A stretch of DNA of 64,000 bases, from assembly GCA_038373885.1 (NCBI GenBank), contig JAWZYV010019433.1, positions 372,001 to 436,000 on the forward strand. Reading direction: 5' to 3'. This document shows, one piece after another, positions 10,483 through 22,348 of the stretch. A program made the position numbers and the translations under genes. Within the stretch, counting starts at the first letter, position 1. Every line of letters begins with the position of its first letter. The notes below the pieces were generated by a model. The model ran no database searches and was not told the DNA's origin. It saw nothing but the letters and a program-made list of their open reading frames with translations. The DNA is from Cheiracanthium punctorium (lineage: Eukaryota > Arthropoda > Arachnida > Araneae > Cheiracanthiidae).

Positions 10483-11050
10483 ACTACGATATTTATTTAC
10501 ATTATTCCTATGTCCAATTCAATGCACTGTGCTATTATTTTGTCTTTCTGAGTTTCATTTGCAAAATTCTTAATTAATTTTATTGACTTCCGTTACAAGG
10601 GGACAGGTAGGTCATGCCTTCTTAGTCAATCGAGTCTCGCCCTGGTGCAACGTCTAGCTGCATGCAGCTGATTTCGAAACTAAACGATCATCCATTTGGT
10701 TATACTCACATATTTATGACGGCGATGTTTTCTTGGAATTTTTCGGCTCGTTCATCTTTTTCTTCCTCTTTTTCTATGCAACCACAGCAACTAGACGAGA
10801 AGAGAAAAAAAAAAGCAATCGTTATCCAAGGGACACTGCGAAAAATGCACAAAGTGCTTTTCAGTCGCGTACTCCTTCACAGAACACAGTGTGCCGAAAA
10901 AGTAATGAAGCTGCTTGCGTTGCGCCTAATGATAGAAATTTATTTGAATTTCGCAGTTACAAAGATTTTTTATTCATCCCGTTTCATCTCTATAAAACAT
11001 TTACATCGATCCTAAAAGTTGTTGAAAGAATGCTGGAAATTCTTATTTTG
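10483..11050. other. Intergenic sequence, nothing recognised
   Basis: Overlapping open frames at 10662-11122 pass through a poly-A stretch into the foldback element that follows. They show no domain and are not supported as genes. Confidence 0.4.
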
Positions 11051-11361
11051 TACACGCTCAAAAAAAAAAAGAAAAGAACTATATTCACTCCGAAGGAACT
11101 GAAACAGCTCCGAAGGATTTAAAACATCAGTGGTGAACATTCACCTGAAGCTTGTTCCTACTTCAGATGAATGTTCACCACTGATGAAGAACAGAATGTT
11201 TTTGTTCAAAATAGCTGCATGGCCGTTCAAGTAACCTTTATGGTGTATTTTTGGAAGTTCATTATTATTTTGTTAATTTAAACTTGTCGAGGTTTTTTAA
11301 TCCTCCGGAGTTATTTTAATTCCGTTGGAGCGAATTTGGTTCTTTTCTTTTTAAGCGTGTA
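11051..11361. mobile_element. Foldback element with a second internal hairpin
   Basis: Outer inverted arms of about 70 bp lie at about 11051-11122 (opening TACACGCTCAAAA) and 11290-11361 (closing TTTTTAAGCGTGTA). A tight hairpin inside, at about 11124-11190, has stems CATCAGTGGTGAACATTCAC and its complement around a ~10-base loop. Superfamily unknown; no target duplication was recognised. Confidence 0.7.
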
Positions 11362-11399
11362 CCTCCTTCTGTGTCTTGGTCATAGTATGAAGGGATTGC

Positions 11400-11760
11400 T
11401 GCCAATGCACAAGCTTTTTGTTCACTGCACAAGAAAGCATTTGTTAGCATTTAAACTGATCTGTGTACTTGAACATCTAACTTATTCGCCTGATTTGACA
11501 CCTTAAAACTTTTTACTACAACCGAAAGTTAAACGTGCTGTAAAAAAGTACGTTTCAAGAGATTGTGTGTGAATGTTCACCATAATGTCACCAACAGACT
11601 GTAAGCGGCACACAATCAGAACTTCCAGCGTTCTCTCAACTACTTGTTGAATCGATGGGAACGTTGCGTAAAAGTGCAAGAAATTATTTTGAGCTCCTTA
11701 ACTGCGAAATTGAAAATAATTTCCTAGTTTGGATGTAATACTAGCAGTCTCATTAATTAC
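11400..11760 (+). pseudogene. mariner transposase C-terminal relic
   Basis: Conceptual translation gives LEHLTYSPDLTP, which matches the conserved YSPDLAP region that holds the last catalytic aspartate of mariner transposases. A diverged PKVKRAVKKYV stretch follows. Further on is WERCVKVQE, the usual near-terminal WxxCVxxQG segment. In-frame stops interrupt it at least twice. The N-terminal HTH and first catalytic Asp are missing. Confidence 0.6.
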
Positions 11761-12651
11761 TGGACGCAATGCGTATAAAAAGCATTCAAAATTATAAACT
11801 GTGTGTCTTTTTGATGGAAACTCTGGAACCTCCCACCCTCCTTTAAACAGGCAGATAACACCTTGTATAAGTTTGTCTTTTGGTATTTCATGCGCTTCAG
11901 GAGTAGAGCAATTTTTTCAAAAATCATTTCTTTTTTTTCTGTATTGCAGACCAGGGAAACAGGGTTAAATTTTGTTTTCTCAGTTTTAGTGGTAACTATT
12001 CCTTGGCGTTTTTTGAGTTTATCATTAGGCTACTTCGAATAGTTAGTAGAAAAGAATAAATTGACCGGATGATTGTGTTTTTTAGTCTGCAATAATGACC
12101 AACAATAATTAAATAAATAAATTACCCATTGAATATATAGATGGCAGTAAATATTTAAGATTCTAAACTGCTTCAAGAGGTTCCCGATCAGGAATGTCAT
12201 CCTAATTATCATACTTTTCAGTTAAAAGAGAGATCATGAAGATCGGCGACACATAAGAGAACACGCCAAATTCTTTCTTCTATCGGTTTCTGAAGTTATA
12301 AATATGTAGTACTCTGTTTACAAATACCTAGCCTTATACCTATAGTTTCTAAATGTGTAATGTAGGGAGACATATTTTTAATTGTCAAAAAGATATTAAC
12401 GGGAAGGAACTGGAATTTGTCAAACGAATGTTCGTGTTGGGGACATTTTAAAATCCGTTGGCATCTCTTTTGATCGTTACGACCGATAAGCACCCTGGTT
12501 TCACGTACTATGCTGAAAACCGCATTGAAGAAAGAACAAAATTGAAACAAGTACCTGAGGCAACGTTTAATGAACCTTTCAGTTGCGAGGAAGGCTTTAA
12601 AGGCCATTTTGAATCAATGGACCCGAAATTCTTAAAAAAAAAAAAAAAAAA
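11761..12651. other. Intergenic sequence, nothing recognised
   Basis: Open frames overlap on both strands at 12296-12676 without domain signature. A poly-A run lies at about 12632-12650. Confidence 0.35.
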
Positions 12652-12860
12652 CAGCAATATATTCAATTCAATTTGAAGGAAATTAGCAGAACAGGTTTAA
12701 GATGCAGACGTTATTATTTCAGAAAACTTTGAATGGATTGTTGAAAAATAATACAATATATTCAATTCAATTCAATTCGAAGGAAATTAGCAGGACAGGT
12801 TTAAGATGCAGACGTTACTATGTCAGAAAACTTTGAATGGATTGTTGAAAAATACTACAA
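12652..12860 (+). repeat. Two-copy tandem duplication (~105 bp)
   Basis: The unit beginning CAATATATTCAATTC and ending GAATGGATTGTTGAAAAATA appears twice in succession with about 95% identity. The second copy has an additional CAATT step. The event looks recent compared with other repeats here. Confidence 0.85.
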
Positions 12861-14099
12861 TTCGATGGATAGCATTGTTTCCTGCAATGGTTGAATCAAC
12901 AATGAATGTACAAAGTTATTTGTTAATGTGCGTATCATTGTGTTATTTGTTTTTCTTCCATTGTTGTCGCAACTATAGCACTGCATCGAGTAGCAGCCTC
13001 ATCCAAGATGGCCGACTACGAAATTATTATATGCGGACAGAACAGGATATATACGGCTAAAATTGGGTTTTAAACACATATAGAATACAATTTTTGATTA
13101 ATTCTTGTACTGATAGCAGTGATACACGATCATGCAAAATTTAAGATCAATTGGATTGTGGGGAGTTAATGATAAATTGGCGGTAGTGTTTGATACAGAC
13201 ATAAAGTACGACTAAATTAAAAGGGTTTAAAGTTGAAAAAAAAGGGGAATTAGATGTGTTCCTTGAAGTTTTTCTCCCTTGGCAAGATTTCTGGGACTTG
13301 CTTTGGAGGGGCTTTGGGGTTTTCTTATTTCACAACTCACAATTAGCTAAATGTGGTGTACCGTGGCAGATGAATGCAATTTTGTTCGCAGGGGCGGCTA
13401 TTTGGGAAGATAAGCATATGATTCTATTTTATGGAAGTAAAACATGATTTTTTACATTAATTTCTTTCCTCCAGCAGGGGGCGGTCGCATCTCCGCCCTC
13501 CCCTTTAATCCGTCCATGGTACTATATTTTGTAAATGCATACCTATTGCTTAGTATCTTTACGATTTTTATTGATTCTTTTTTGGTTTTCCAATTTTCTA
13601 TTGGACACATTCACAAAGAAATACGTAAAGAACATTTGCAGTGGCAAACCAAACAAAATCAAAAAGACAAGACAAAGTTCATGTCGCTTGGAAGGATCAA
13701 AATGAAAACAGTTGAGCACGTGCCTTAGGTACATTTTAGAGAATGACTACCCATAGTACGGTTATATATCGGAACACCTATGGGTGCTCTTTTTATACAG
13801 GGAGTCGCAAAAACGTTGATCCGGGCTTTTATTCCTCCAGTAGAGATCGTAGACCATAAATTACAAAATTGTGTAAAAGTGTCACAGAAAAATATATAGA
13901 TTAAAGTTTTCCTGAGACTGAATAAGTGCGAAATTTAAATTTTCATTAGGAAATGCAATCTCGCTTTTGCGGGATTACAATAGCATGGCTATAATTTTCA
14001 TATTTATGTAAGGTATTGTTTTAATTATGAATTAAGATAAAGTATTAAACATGATAGTGCTTATAAACTTACTTTTTCCCATTTTTCTCTATTAAAATT
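12861..14099. other. Intergenic sequence, nothing recognised
   Basis: Open frames at 13256-13728 have no recognisable domain. An ACAGGGAGTCGCAAAAACG segment at about 13797 resembles a Tc1/mariner-type terminus, but no partner was found. Confidence 0.35.
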
Positions 14100-14179
14100 A
14101 ATTTTTATTTGAATGAAATGTCAATCCCGCGGGATCCCGCAATCTCATGCGGGATTGATATTTCATTCAAATAAAAATT
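14100..14179. repeat. 80-bp imperfect palindrome
   Basis: Arms AATTTTTATTTGAATGAAAT... (14100-14130) and the complement (14149-14179) surround a core that itself holds GCGGGATCCCGC. It may be a very short MITE or a solo hairpin. Confidence 0.8.
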
Positions 14180-15090
14180 CGTTTCTGGAAATACGTTCCA
14201 GCGCTGTATTTGGTGATATTCAAAGTAATCGCTTATCTTAAAAAGTCTCGAAGATATTAAAAATGAAGTGTGTTGATTTGTACCAATTAAAATTTACACC
14301 GAAAATCCCAATTCAGGGGCTGTACACAAATAACGAATTAAAACAGTGATTTCATAAATGCATAAATTTTGATGTTATTTATATGGTATAGTAGCCCCTT
14401 ATGCCAACTTTGTTTAAACGTATCTTGATGGCGTTTTGTAAGGAAAATATATGAAAATTTGTACATCCTCTAATTAATGCATGGAGCATAGACAGCAAAT
14501 GGTTTTTTTCACGGGTACCCTATGAAAGTAATATAAGTTTTATATTTATTTAGATTTATTCTCCGAAAAATTTTAATCGATACAATAAAATTCTTCATTT
14601 TTGTAAATTTGAAATTTACTGTATATGTCTGTGATCAGCATTTAAGTAATTAGAGCCAAGAACTTTTTTTTTTTTTCTGAACATCAGGTGCATATTTTAC
14701 GGTGTAAGTCCACAATCTAGAGAATGTCGACTTTCACCTGGGCGTGTCAACAGTTACATAGCCACTTGTTCGTTGTTGTTCTCATGTCTATGGATAGACG
14801 ATTGCACTGTTAATGGAAATAGGTGCCATTTCCCCCTAGGGATTGGCCTTCTGCCAGTTGGTCTCTAATTTTGAACCTATTCCAGATGAGGGACCAACCA
14901 CCTGAAATCGGTAATCCCATAGGTAACTTTTGAGCATGGAGGACATTGGAGCCACGACGGATTTTACGTGTCACCAGCTTCCATTAGCGTACACTGTCCA
15001 TCAGCAGTCCAGCCTAGAGAGGAGTTCACTCTCCCAAGCACTGGGCAATGACGGATGCTGCTTCTCTTGACGTGTTCTTACAGGGACCGA
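14180..15090. other. Intergenic; GC-richer block at 14690-15080 of unknown origin
   Basis: The 14690-15080 block is clearly less AT-rich than its flanks and has no open frame. It contains GTTCGTTGTTGTTCTCATG, which resembles the TTGTTGTTGTGAG tail of the SINE at 6665. It may therefore be a decayed SINE-like repeat, but I could not show a head. Confidence 0.35.
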
Positions 15091-15097
15091 GTTTTAG

Positions 15098-15908
15098 CAC
15101 CGCCTTCTAGAAACACTGCCTGTCAGATTGGGAAGAATTCAATGGGAGAGGTGAAACGCCAGGTGGCACTACTCACGTACCGTATTTATTCAAGGTAAAT
15201 TAATATTTTTCATTACAAGAACTCTTATAAAATACTGGTGTTGGAATGTAAAATTGATAAAAACTTTGTATAATAACACACATTGTTAATAAATACCATT
15301 TACGGATGTTTCAAATGTTTTCCTCTTCTAGACCGTTTTAAAAAGTAATCTAAAAAAACTAATAACTCTATTTTGAAAATAGTTTGTTTTCCATTCAAGC
15401 CTTCTCCACCTTTTAAAAATATAAATATATATATATATATATAGATAGATAGATAGATAGATATAGATATATAAAGATTTAGTTGCAGAACTTTAAGTCT
15501 TTATAAATTTCAAGTAAGAAAGCAAAGCTACTAAATTTACCTAAAACTCATTATAAATTAACAGGTGAGTATGAATACATCAGGTTATTTTATACGCTTA
15601 CTATAAAATTATGGACATTAACATTTCCAATGTATTTTATTTAAAAAGGAAGCATCATTTTAAGTTTTCAATGCACCCTTATCATGAGTTCTAAATTTAG
15701 TAGATTTGGTTTTTCATTTGAAAAGTGTTATTATACAAAGTTTTTATCAATTTTACATTTCAACACCAGTATTTGTTAAGAGTTCTTGCAATAAAAATTA
15801 TCAATTTATACCTTGGATAAATCCGGTACGTAAGTGGCGCCACCTAGCGTTCCACCTTTCCCATTGAACTCTTCCCAATTTGACAGGCAGTGTTTCTAGA
15901 AGTCGGTG
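15098..15908. mobile_element. TIR element, 811 bp, with 7-8 bp target duplication
   Basis: Long inverted arms: about 183 bp at 15098-15280 (opening CACCGCCTTCTAGAAACACT) and 15725-15908. They are flanked by the direct repeat GTTTTAG at 15091-15097 and 15909-15915. A 7-8 bp duplication fits hAT, but the termini are not diagnostic. The non-palindromic centre carries the microsatellite at 15425-15472. No coding capacity. Confidence 0.75.
15425..15472. repeat. Microsatellite (TA)n(GATA)n
   Basis: A TA run passes into five GATA units and back to TA-rich sequence, inside the loop of the inverted-repeat element. Confidence 0.95.
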
Positions 15909-15915
15909 GTTTTAG

Positions 15916-16432
15916 AGACTAGACCACTGCCGACCAGTCGCTTGGTGTGTGTCCGATATATTTGCTAAATATCCTGATTTCTTATTTACGCCGGCAAATG
16001 TCAACATTCACCATGGTGAAATGCTGAATGTTGGATAAGTCGGAGTTTGCATTTTCTTCTCGGTATTTCAGGTGAGATTTCGAACGTCCCAAGGGTCACG
16101 TAACGTTTTGACATCTCTTGCTGAAAGGAATGAACCATTTCCGTTTTAAATTTCACTGACATTACAAAACCTTACAACATTTCAGTGGGCCTCTGCATAT
16201 TTCCCCCCTTTTTTAGAACCATAAGTTGCTAGAAGCAAGTGTCTACTTGCTTCACCTAGTACACTATAAATTTTGAAAATGCATAACCTTCTACCACAAC
16301 ACTGTTTTTTTTTTTTTTTTTTTTTTTTAAATCATCAACAATAGACATTGGCAATGGAACCAGATTTAATCTCAACAACAACCAGCATTCGTTAACACTG
16401 ATAAAAGAAAATTATTAATAATGATCAAATAA
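15916..16432. other. Intergenic sequence, nothing recognised
   Basis: No gene; a long poly-T run at about 16305-16328. Confidence 0.4.
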
Positions 16433-17000
16433 TCTATATAAATAAAGCGACGTGTAAACTGTCCGTTAGTTAGTTTGTCTGTGTCTCGCGAGCTCCTAGA
16501 CCGGTGATCGTAGACCTACCAAATTTTGTATGAAAACTCTCCAGGACGGGTCCCGACATAACTCGAAGCGATTTTTTCAAAATTCGAATAATTTTAGGAG
16601 ATATCGATAAAAAACGTGTCGCAAAAGGCTAATTTTTGCTCTCTGCCATTTCGTAATTGTAGCCCTGCAGTGGAAAGAGGGGGAATTTAGCTGTCTAGGT
16701 TGCCATATTTGGCAAGTTTGTTAAATGATTCAGACTCTGGAAGTAAAAATAAAAGAATAACGATTTTTTTTTTTTTTAATTAAATTTTTTGTAAGGTTAT
16801 TTTTTAATTAAAGTATCGTGTGCGTGTGAAATCAGAGCAGGAATAAAATGTTTTATACTCAAAAGAAAAATAAGATTTGGAAATTTTCCGAGACTAAAAC
16901 GTGCAACTTTTTAATTTGGCAACAAATAAAATGCCTGATATGCGATTTTGAGGAGATGTGATTCTAGCGCCAAGCGCTATTTATTGTCTGCTTCTACTAC
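16433..17000 (+). mobile_element. Helitron-like element, 5' end (copy A)
   Basis: It begins TCTATATAAATAAAG right after an A, the usual form of a Helitron 5' end (insertion between A and T). GTTAGTTAGTTTGTCTGTG follows. The stretch from about 16590 to 16960 matches the minus-strand copy at 32640-33169 over several hundred bases, including GGCTAATTTTTGCTCTCTG. The 3' end was not located; no Rep or helicase coding is seen, so it is non-autonomous. Confidence 0.6.
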
Positions 17001-17410
17001 TTGAATTATAAATACGCCTGAATGAGTTTTTAAACTTTATTTCAGTTCGAATTGTGCATTTTTCTGCGCAGCTTTTTCCATCTATTTCTAATGTATTACA
17101 TCCAGAAAAAGGATGTTAGAAATATCAATTTTAATTGTGTTTAATCACACTCATCAATAATTATATACTTTCCAACTTAATGGAATAAGTGAAGAAAATA
17201 GGAAAGACCCATGGATTATAATACGCTTTTAATACATAGCGCTTTAGTGCGTATTTAAAATCTGAAAGTGCTTCAGATTTTCTTACTTTTTTTCCTTTCC
17301 ATTTTTGATAAAGGCCAATACATCCAGAAGCTCTTCAGAATTAATATAGGACGAAAATAATTTGTACCTTTTTGCAGGTTTTTATCATTTAACCCTCTTA
17401 TTTTTGTAAC
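17001..17410. other. Intergenic or Helitron remainder, nothing recognised
   Basis: AT-rich and without open frames. It could be the distal part of the Helitron-like element, whose 3' end I could not define. Confidence 0.3.
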
Positions 17411-17545
17411 CAGGGGCGGCCCGACACAGTAAGCATCGCATCTGGGTGCCGGCTTCGAAGGGGCGTCGTCATTTCGAACTCAAAAACTATGGGGGCGTCT
17501 TTTTTACATTAGCATGGGGCGACACTTACCGCAGGGCCGCTCCTG
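17411..17545. mobile_element. Short hAT-like MITE
   Basis: Left end CAGGGGCGGCCC (17411) and right end, on the opposite strand, CAGGAGCGGCCC (17545) match at 11 of 12 bases. Both continue into GTAAGNNTCGC-like sequence. No clear 8-bp target duplication survives. Confidence 0.5.
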
Positions 17546-18056
17546 ATAACATCTTAATTTTAAATTCCATTCAGAATCTGGGAGATTTCAGTGCCAAGGA
17601 AGCCAGTGAGGAAGAGGATTCTCTCCGAACAAGATTTATTAAGATGGCGAACCAGCTGGTCGCCGGAGGCGGCTAGTTAATAACTTATCCTATGTGTTTA
17701 ATATCTTGGCTGACCTGACCCTCCCATGGGCTTGGGGCTCGGTCGGAGACTGCCAAGTAGCTGAATTATCTGACAAATATTGGAAACTGGCATTAACAGT
17801 TGTAAACCCTCTTAAGGGGTCGACTTGAAAATTTCTTTGGAAGTAATAAAAAGCAATAAAAACGCAGAAAATTTCAGGATAAATTAATTATCGCGAAAGC
17901 GGCTAATCGGATATTCGAGTATACTCCCTCATTTCTCTGCAGTGGTATCCCCCTTTAAAAAGACATTAGAGGCCAATAAAACAGCCCTTTTCCTTTTGTT
18001 GTTCACCGTGAAAGTAGGAGCTCCGACTTCACAAAATTTTCGTGGGTGCTCTAGAC
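17546..18056. other. Intergenic sequence, nothing recognised
   Basis: An open frame (17446-17676) begins inside the preceding MITE and has no domain. Confidence 0.35.
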
Positions 18057-18128
18057 CAGCGGTTCCCAACCTTTTAACAGTGTAGCCCCCCAACAAAGGA
18101 TAACTTACGATGGCGCCCCCCCCCCCCC
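18057..18128 (+). mobile_element. hAT (Charlie-type) left terminus
   Basis: CAGCGGTTCCCAACCTTTT at 18057 matches the widely shared hAT-Charlie terminal form (CAGYGGTTCTCAACC). It is followed by the usual C-rich subterminal tract. It is interrupted at 18129 by another element and its right end was not found. Confidence 0.55.
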
Positions 18129-18419
18129 CAGGAGCGGATCCAAGGGGAGGGCGCTCCGCGAAGTCCAAAAATCTGTTAAAATATATTCTGAAAGCATAAT
18201 GAAAATTAAGTAGCCTTTTTCTATGGGGTGCATGGCGGGTACTACTTCCTGTCCTTTTTAATCATCACTCATATATAGATTTTATCAATAATATAATGAA
18301 TTACATTAATTGATATTGTTGATTACATTAATTAAGTCTAAAATGATTTTGCGCATTCTACCCCCCTGTTCAAGGTACAAAATCGCCCCCTCCTTGAGTA
18401 ATTTCTGGATCCGCTCCTT
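18129..18419. mobile_element. hAT-like MITE in a poly-C tract
   Basis: Left CAGGAGCGGATCCAAGG (18129) and right, on the opposite strand, AAGGAGCGGATCCAGAA (18419) form inverted ends. Eight Cs lie on each side, consistent with an 8-bp duplication but uninformative because the site is a C run. Confidence 0.6.
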
Positions 18420-18429
18420 CCCCCCCCTC

Positions 18430-19315
18430 ACCTTCCTCAGCCTACATACAGTTTTATCTCTTTATTGATAAAGAATTAAAGCCCGTTACCACCTTATTGG
18501 GGACACCTTCTATACTAAATAGAGCACCACTTAAATTTTTATGTGGGAACTTAGGTTCCAAGCAGCTTAATCTTGGAGAAGACGTGAGCAAGTTTTTACC
18601 TCTCTCAAATAAGCAAGAGAAAAAGTTTATAATGGATAAGATAACAAACATGATTTCGTGATTAATTAGGATAGATCAAACATGATTTCATGATTAATTT
18701 TAAAAAAATCTCAAAGTTATCTCCATAAGGCTATAAAACCAAGATGGAATGAATTTTGTATTCTAGAGATAAGAGGCTTTTTTTTCCCGCCCAGACATCT
18801 ATGATCTTTCTTCCATCCGTGATTAATTTCATTCAATTTTCAGCCCTCGCAACCCACTCCCTCACCCCTTCTTGTTACGGCCCTGATTTTCTCTCTGTCA
18901 ATAGATTTTTTTCTACAAAAGTAACTAAAAACTGTTTCTTGAAATTTTCTGGGTGCTCCGCATTTTCGTGATTTTTTTCCGTGAGCGCTTAGTATAATTT
19001 TTTTTTATGGATAATTTATTTTCCTGTATGTATAAACAAAATTTTACAGTGTGAAATATTTACGTAAGACCCGAGTAATACATGATTCGCTACTGTATTA
19101 CAAATGCTATCCATTTTAAATAGACTGCCTTGGAGTTTAGGCAGGACAATCTTCTTTAGCATGGGTGTCCCCGTCGTCGTTTCACCCAGATGAAATTTCC
19201 TTTTCCCTTTCAAGCTTCCCTTTTGGAATATTTATGGATTAGTCCTGTAACGAAAAAGGAAAAACAAGTGTTTTAGAATTTACATTGAGATTTTACTTTA
19301 TATGTGGGAACTTGC
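18430..19315. other. Intergenic sequence, nothing recognised
   Basis: A short direct repeat (AACATGATTTC-TGATTAATT, at about 18648 and 18679) is the only structure seen. Open frames have no domain. Confidence 0.4.
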
Positions 19316-19500
19316 CTCACCATGGCACAGTAGTTATGTCACTGGAAAAGGTAGAACGGGCGAAGCGTGAAATTCCCGGGTCCGTCGATCTAACCGTTCG
19401 GAGTTTTCCGGGGTTTTCTCTGAAACTTAGCGTAAACACGGGTTAGGAGTTAGGACTCCTTAGAAAGACGCCCACGGAGGGCACCCCCCCATGTGTTGTC
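19316..19500 (+). mobile_element. SINE, same family as 6665-7085
   Basis: A degenerate tRNA-like head (TGGCACAGTAGTTATG at about 19323) is followed by the shared body CGGAGTTTTCCGGGGTTTTC and GCGTAAACACGGGTTAGGAG, then a block ending GGGCACCCCC. It lies in the opposite orientation to the 6665 copy. Confidence 0.6.
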
Positions 19501-20004
19501 CTTCTGACGAGCATTTATAAGCGGTCTGCGAGCCGAGCACACAAATCTGATATACATGTTCACAACGACATGCGTGAGCTTCAGTTATTAGCTGGCAAAT
19601 AAATGAATAATTTCTTCCCCAACAGAAAGTCTTAGGAGAGAATGATTGAGGCGAGCTTGTAACGTCCTTCCCCCCCCCCCCCCCTTGGAGACCGACAAAA
19701 TTTGTAGGTGTTGGCTGTTGACCGAAGACGGGCAGCACCTATGAATTAGAGGTGTGACGGATATCCGTATCCGCTGATACTCTAAGGGGGAAAAAAGATC
19801 CGCATCCGCATATTTTTTAGCGGATTTTCCACAGATCTTTTGATAACTTTTCAGGACAAGTCAACGATTTGAAAAAAATTTGGAATAATTCAACTAGACT
19901 TTCCAAACGCTTGATCTTTACCAAGCTTTTAAATAAATTTTATTGAATTCAGTCAAATGCGTTGTTCAAACTAGTGCTCTTCAAATGCTTTAAATATACC
20001 AGCC

Positions 20005-20690
20005 GCAATGTATAAGAATATTTTTTGTAGCCCCTACGCACACCAAAATCTATACAGTACGTAAGACAGTGACCTATAATATGCGTGCCTAATTTGAGTT
20101 TAATTGAATGCACCATATAAACATTAACGCATTTTAAATTATTTTCATTCCATATCCCGTCATGTACAAGAATTCTTCCTTGTAGTCCTACACACCCCAA
20201 AATCTGTATGGGTTGTACGACGGTGTCCTGCTATAATATACATATGCAATTTTAGCTTAATTCATCATTCAGACAAAAGCAGTTAAAATGATTTACGCCC
20301 ACAGACCTAACTGTAAACGAATTTTTGCAACCCTATTAACAAACTATTAGCTGTACGCTCACCAAAATCTATTGGGGTCATATGTCCGTAAACTATAGTA
20401 TACGTATCGAATTTGCGCTCAATGGAATGCAACGCTTAGCAGCTAGCGCACTTTCAGGGATTTGCCTCCACAGGCCGTAATGTATAAGAATTCTTTTTGT
20501 AGCCTGTAAAAAATATACATCCCTTACTCAAAAAAATCCATATCGATGATCTATTAAAATACATATACCATATTTGAGATCAATCGAATGCACCGTTTAC
20601 TAGTTATCGCGTTCACTCACGTACATACACGAATCACAGTAAAATTGCATAAATGAATTCTGAATACCCCGAAATCTGCAAATACATCAA
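20005..20690 (+). repeat. Satellite-like array, left arm
   Basis: About four to five diverged units with starts near 20009, 20162, 20312, 20481 and 20640. Each has TGTATAAGAATTCTTTTTGTAG-like sequence (varying), then CACCAAAATCTAT, then GAATGCACCRTW. Spacing is 150-168 bp. Confidence 0.7.
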
Positions 20691-21239
20691 AATCTTATAG
20701 ACGATTATTTTTTTCATGATTACAATACTTTCCTTGTGGTACATATTCGGAAGATAAAAATCCGATTATTCATTAATATTGTTTTTCTAATTAAATATAA
20801 ATTTTATAGTTTAAAATTTAAAAATTGTTTATAAGTAATTCTTGTTTAACACAAAAAGACCACGCTTAAATTAGTATTAGTAATTTAAATCTATTATCAC
20901 ACATTTTCTATTGGCGTTACTTGGCAAGGTTTTCGAATACCCCTACCTGGTGTGTTTCATCCCACTTTCTCCCCCACATCAATAAAAGGCTCCATCTCTA
21001 ATTCTTGCTACAGAAAATATAACTTTTCAACAGGGAGTTAAAATCGGACTGAGTCCCCTCTTAGTTCTGCGAATGGAATTTACACATAATTATTAATGAT
21101 TTTTACTTTCAGAAGAAGAGAAATAAGAAAAATATTGAAATCGTGGAAAAATTCGACTATGAGAATTTGATTTTTGTACAGATGTACACGTTCTGAGGTA
21201 TTCTAAATTTGTTTATGCTGTTTTTACGGTGATATATGT

Positions 21240-21870
21240 ACGTGTGTGTGTGTGTTACGTGAGTGAACACGATAGCTAGTAAACGGTGCATTCGATCGAG
21301 CTCAAATTTGGTAAATATTTAAATGCATCAGTTTCGTACTACCGGTATTGATTTCAGTATGTACGGGGTGTATATTTTCTTACTGGGCTACAAACATAAT
21401 TCTTATACATTACGGCCTATGAATGCAAATTATTTAAAGTTCGCGAATATATTGTGCATTTAATTCAGCTCAAATTGGGTACTCATACTATAGTTCACCT
21501 TCACACAATCTGTGCAGATTTTGTGGTGTGTAGGACTTATAGTTTTGTACAGGCCTACAAAAAAGAATTCTTCAGCATTACAATGTATGAAATGCAAATT
21601 ATTTAAAGTGCGCTAATGTCTATATGGTGCGTTAAATTAAGCTCAAACTAAGCACGCATATTATAGATCACTGTCTAACACACCGTTAGTTTTTTTTTTG
21701 CAAATCTAGAAAGAAGATATTTACACACTGCGACCATTAGATACAGATTATTTAAAGTGTCCTAGCTTTCGAACACCGGATTCGATTGAGTTGAAATTGG
21801 GCAGGTAAACTGTTAACCACCGTCTAACAAAATTTCTAGGTTTCCATGATTATAGGACAAGTAGTTATTT
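21240..21870 (-). repeat. Satellite-like array, right arm (inverted)
   Basis: The same unit runs on the opposite strand with starts near 21415, 21585 and about 21740. The innermost units pair closely: about 50 of 55 bases match between 20567-20622 and the complement of 21256-21312, including GAATGCACCGTTTACTAG. Confidence 0.7.
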
Positions 21871-22158
21871 TACCGAGATGTCAAAACCTTCACATACAAA
21901 ACGGCCTACAGACTTGAATTATTGTAAACACATTTTAGTACTTTCTAATTATTTAAAACACGATAAAATTTATCAGAAATATACAAATTTGTTGGAAAAT
22001 ATTCAAATGCCATATTATAATTTCCACTTTTGCTTTTTTGTGAATTATTTACCAATTCAAATTTATTCGAACGCTAACGCTAGGTAACAATCCAAGTGTT
22101 CTGAAAGTTGAGAGAAGCCACTCGAGTTTTAATGTTATACTACAAGAACAAGCTCATG

Positions 22159-22348
22159 CAGAGCCTTATTATCGCATGGGCAAATCGGGACTTGCCCAGG
22201 GCCAAGGCTCAAAAGGGCCCTATTTCAAATATTGTTCTGAAATATACCTTTTATATCAAAATTTTATGAAAAATAAAACAAATTTCACAGATGGGGGACC
22301 CAAAATTCATCAATGCCCGGGGCCCCCGTTGGTCATAATCAGGCTCTG
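22159..22348. mobile_element. Nested hAT MITE with perfect 8-bp target duplication
   Basis: Inverted ends CAGAGCCTTATTAT (22159) and, opposite strand, CAGAGCCTGATTAT (22348) are flanked by AGCTCATG on both sides (22151-22158 and 22349-22356). It is 190 bp, non-coding, with G/C-run subterminal blocks. It inserted into the larger 19747-23087 element. Confidence 0.85.

Noticed and set aside
10662..11122. Two overlapping plus-strand frames of 117-129 codons
   Set aside because: They run through homopolymers into a foldback arm; no domain or splice support.
12296..12676. Overlapping frames on both strands with mixed composition
   Set aside because: No recognisable motif, no splice sites in convincing positions, and no repeat homology seen.
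20005..21870. Regularly spaced repeats that might suggest a CRISPR array
   Set aside because: Units are long (150-170 bp), diverged and inverted between halves, with no short-repeat/unique-spacer alternation, in clearly eukaryotic DNA.
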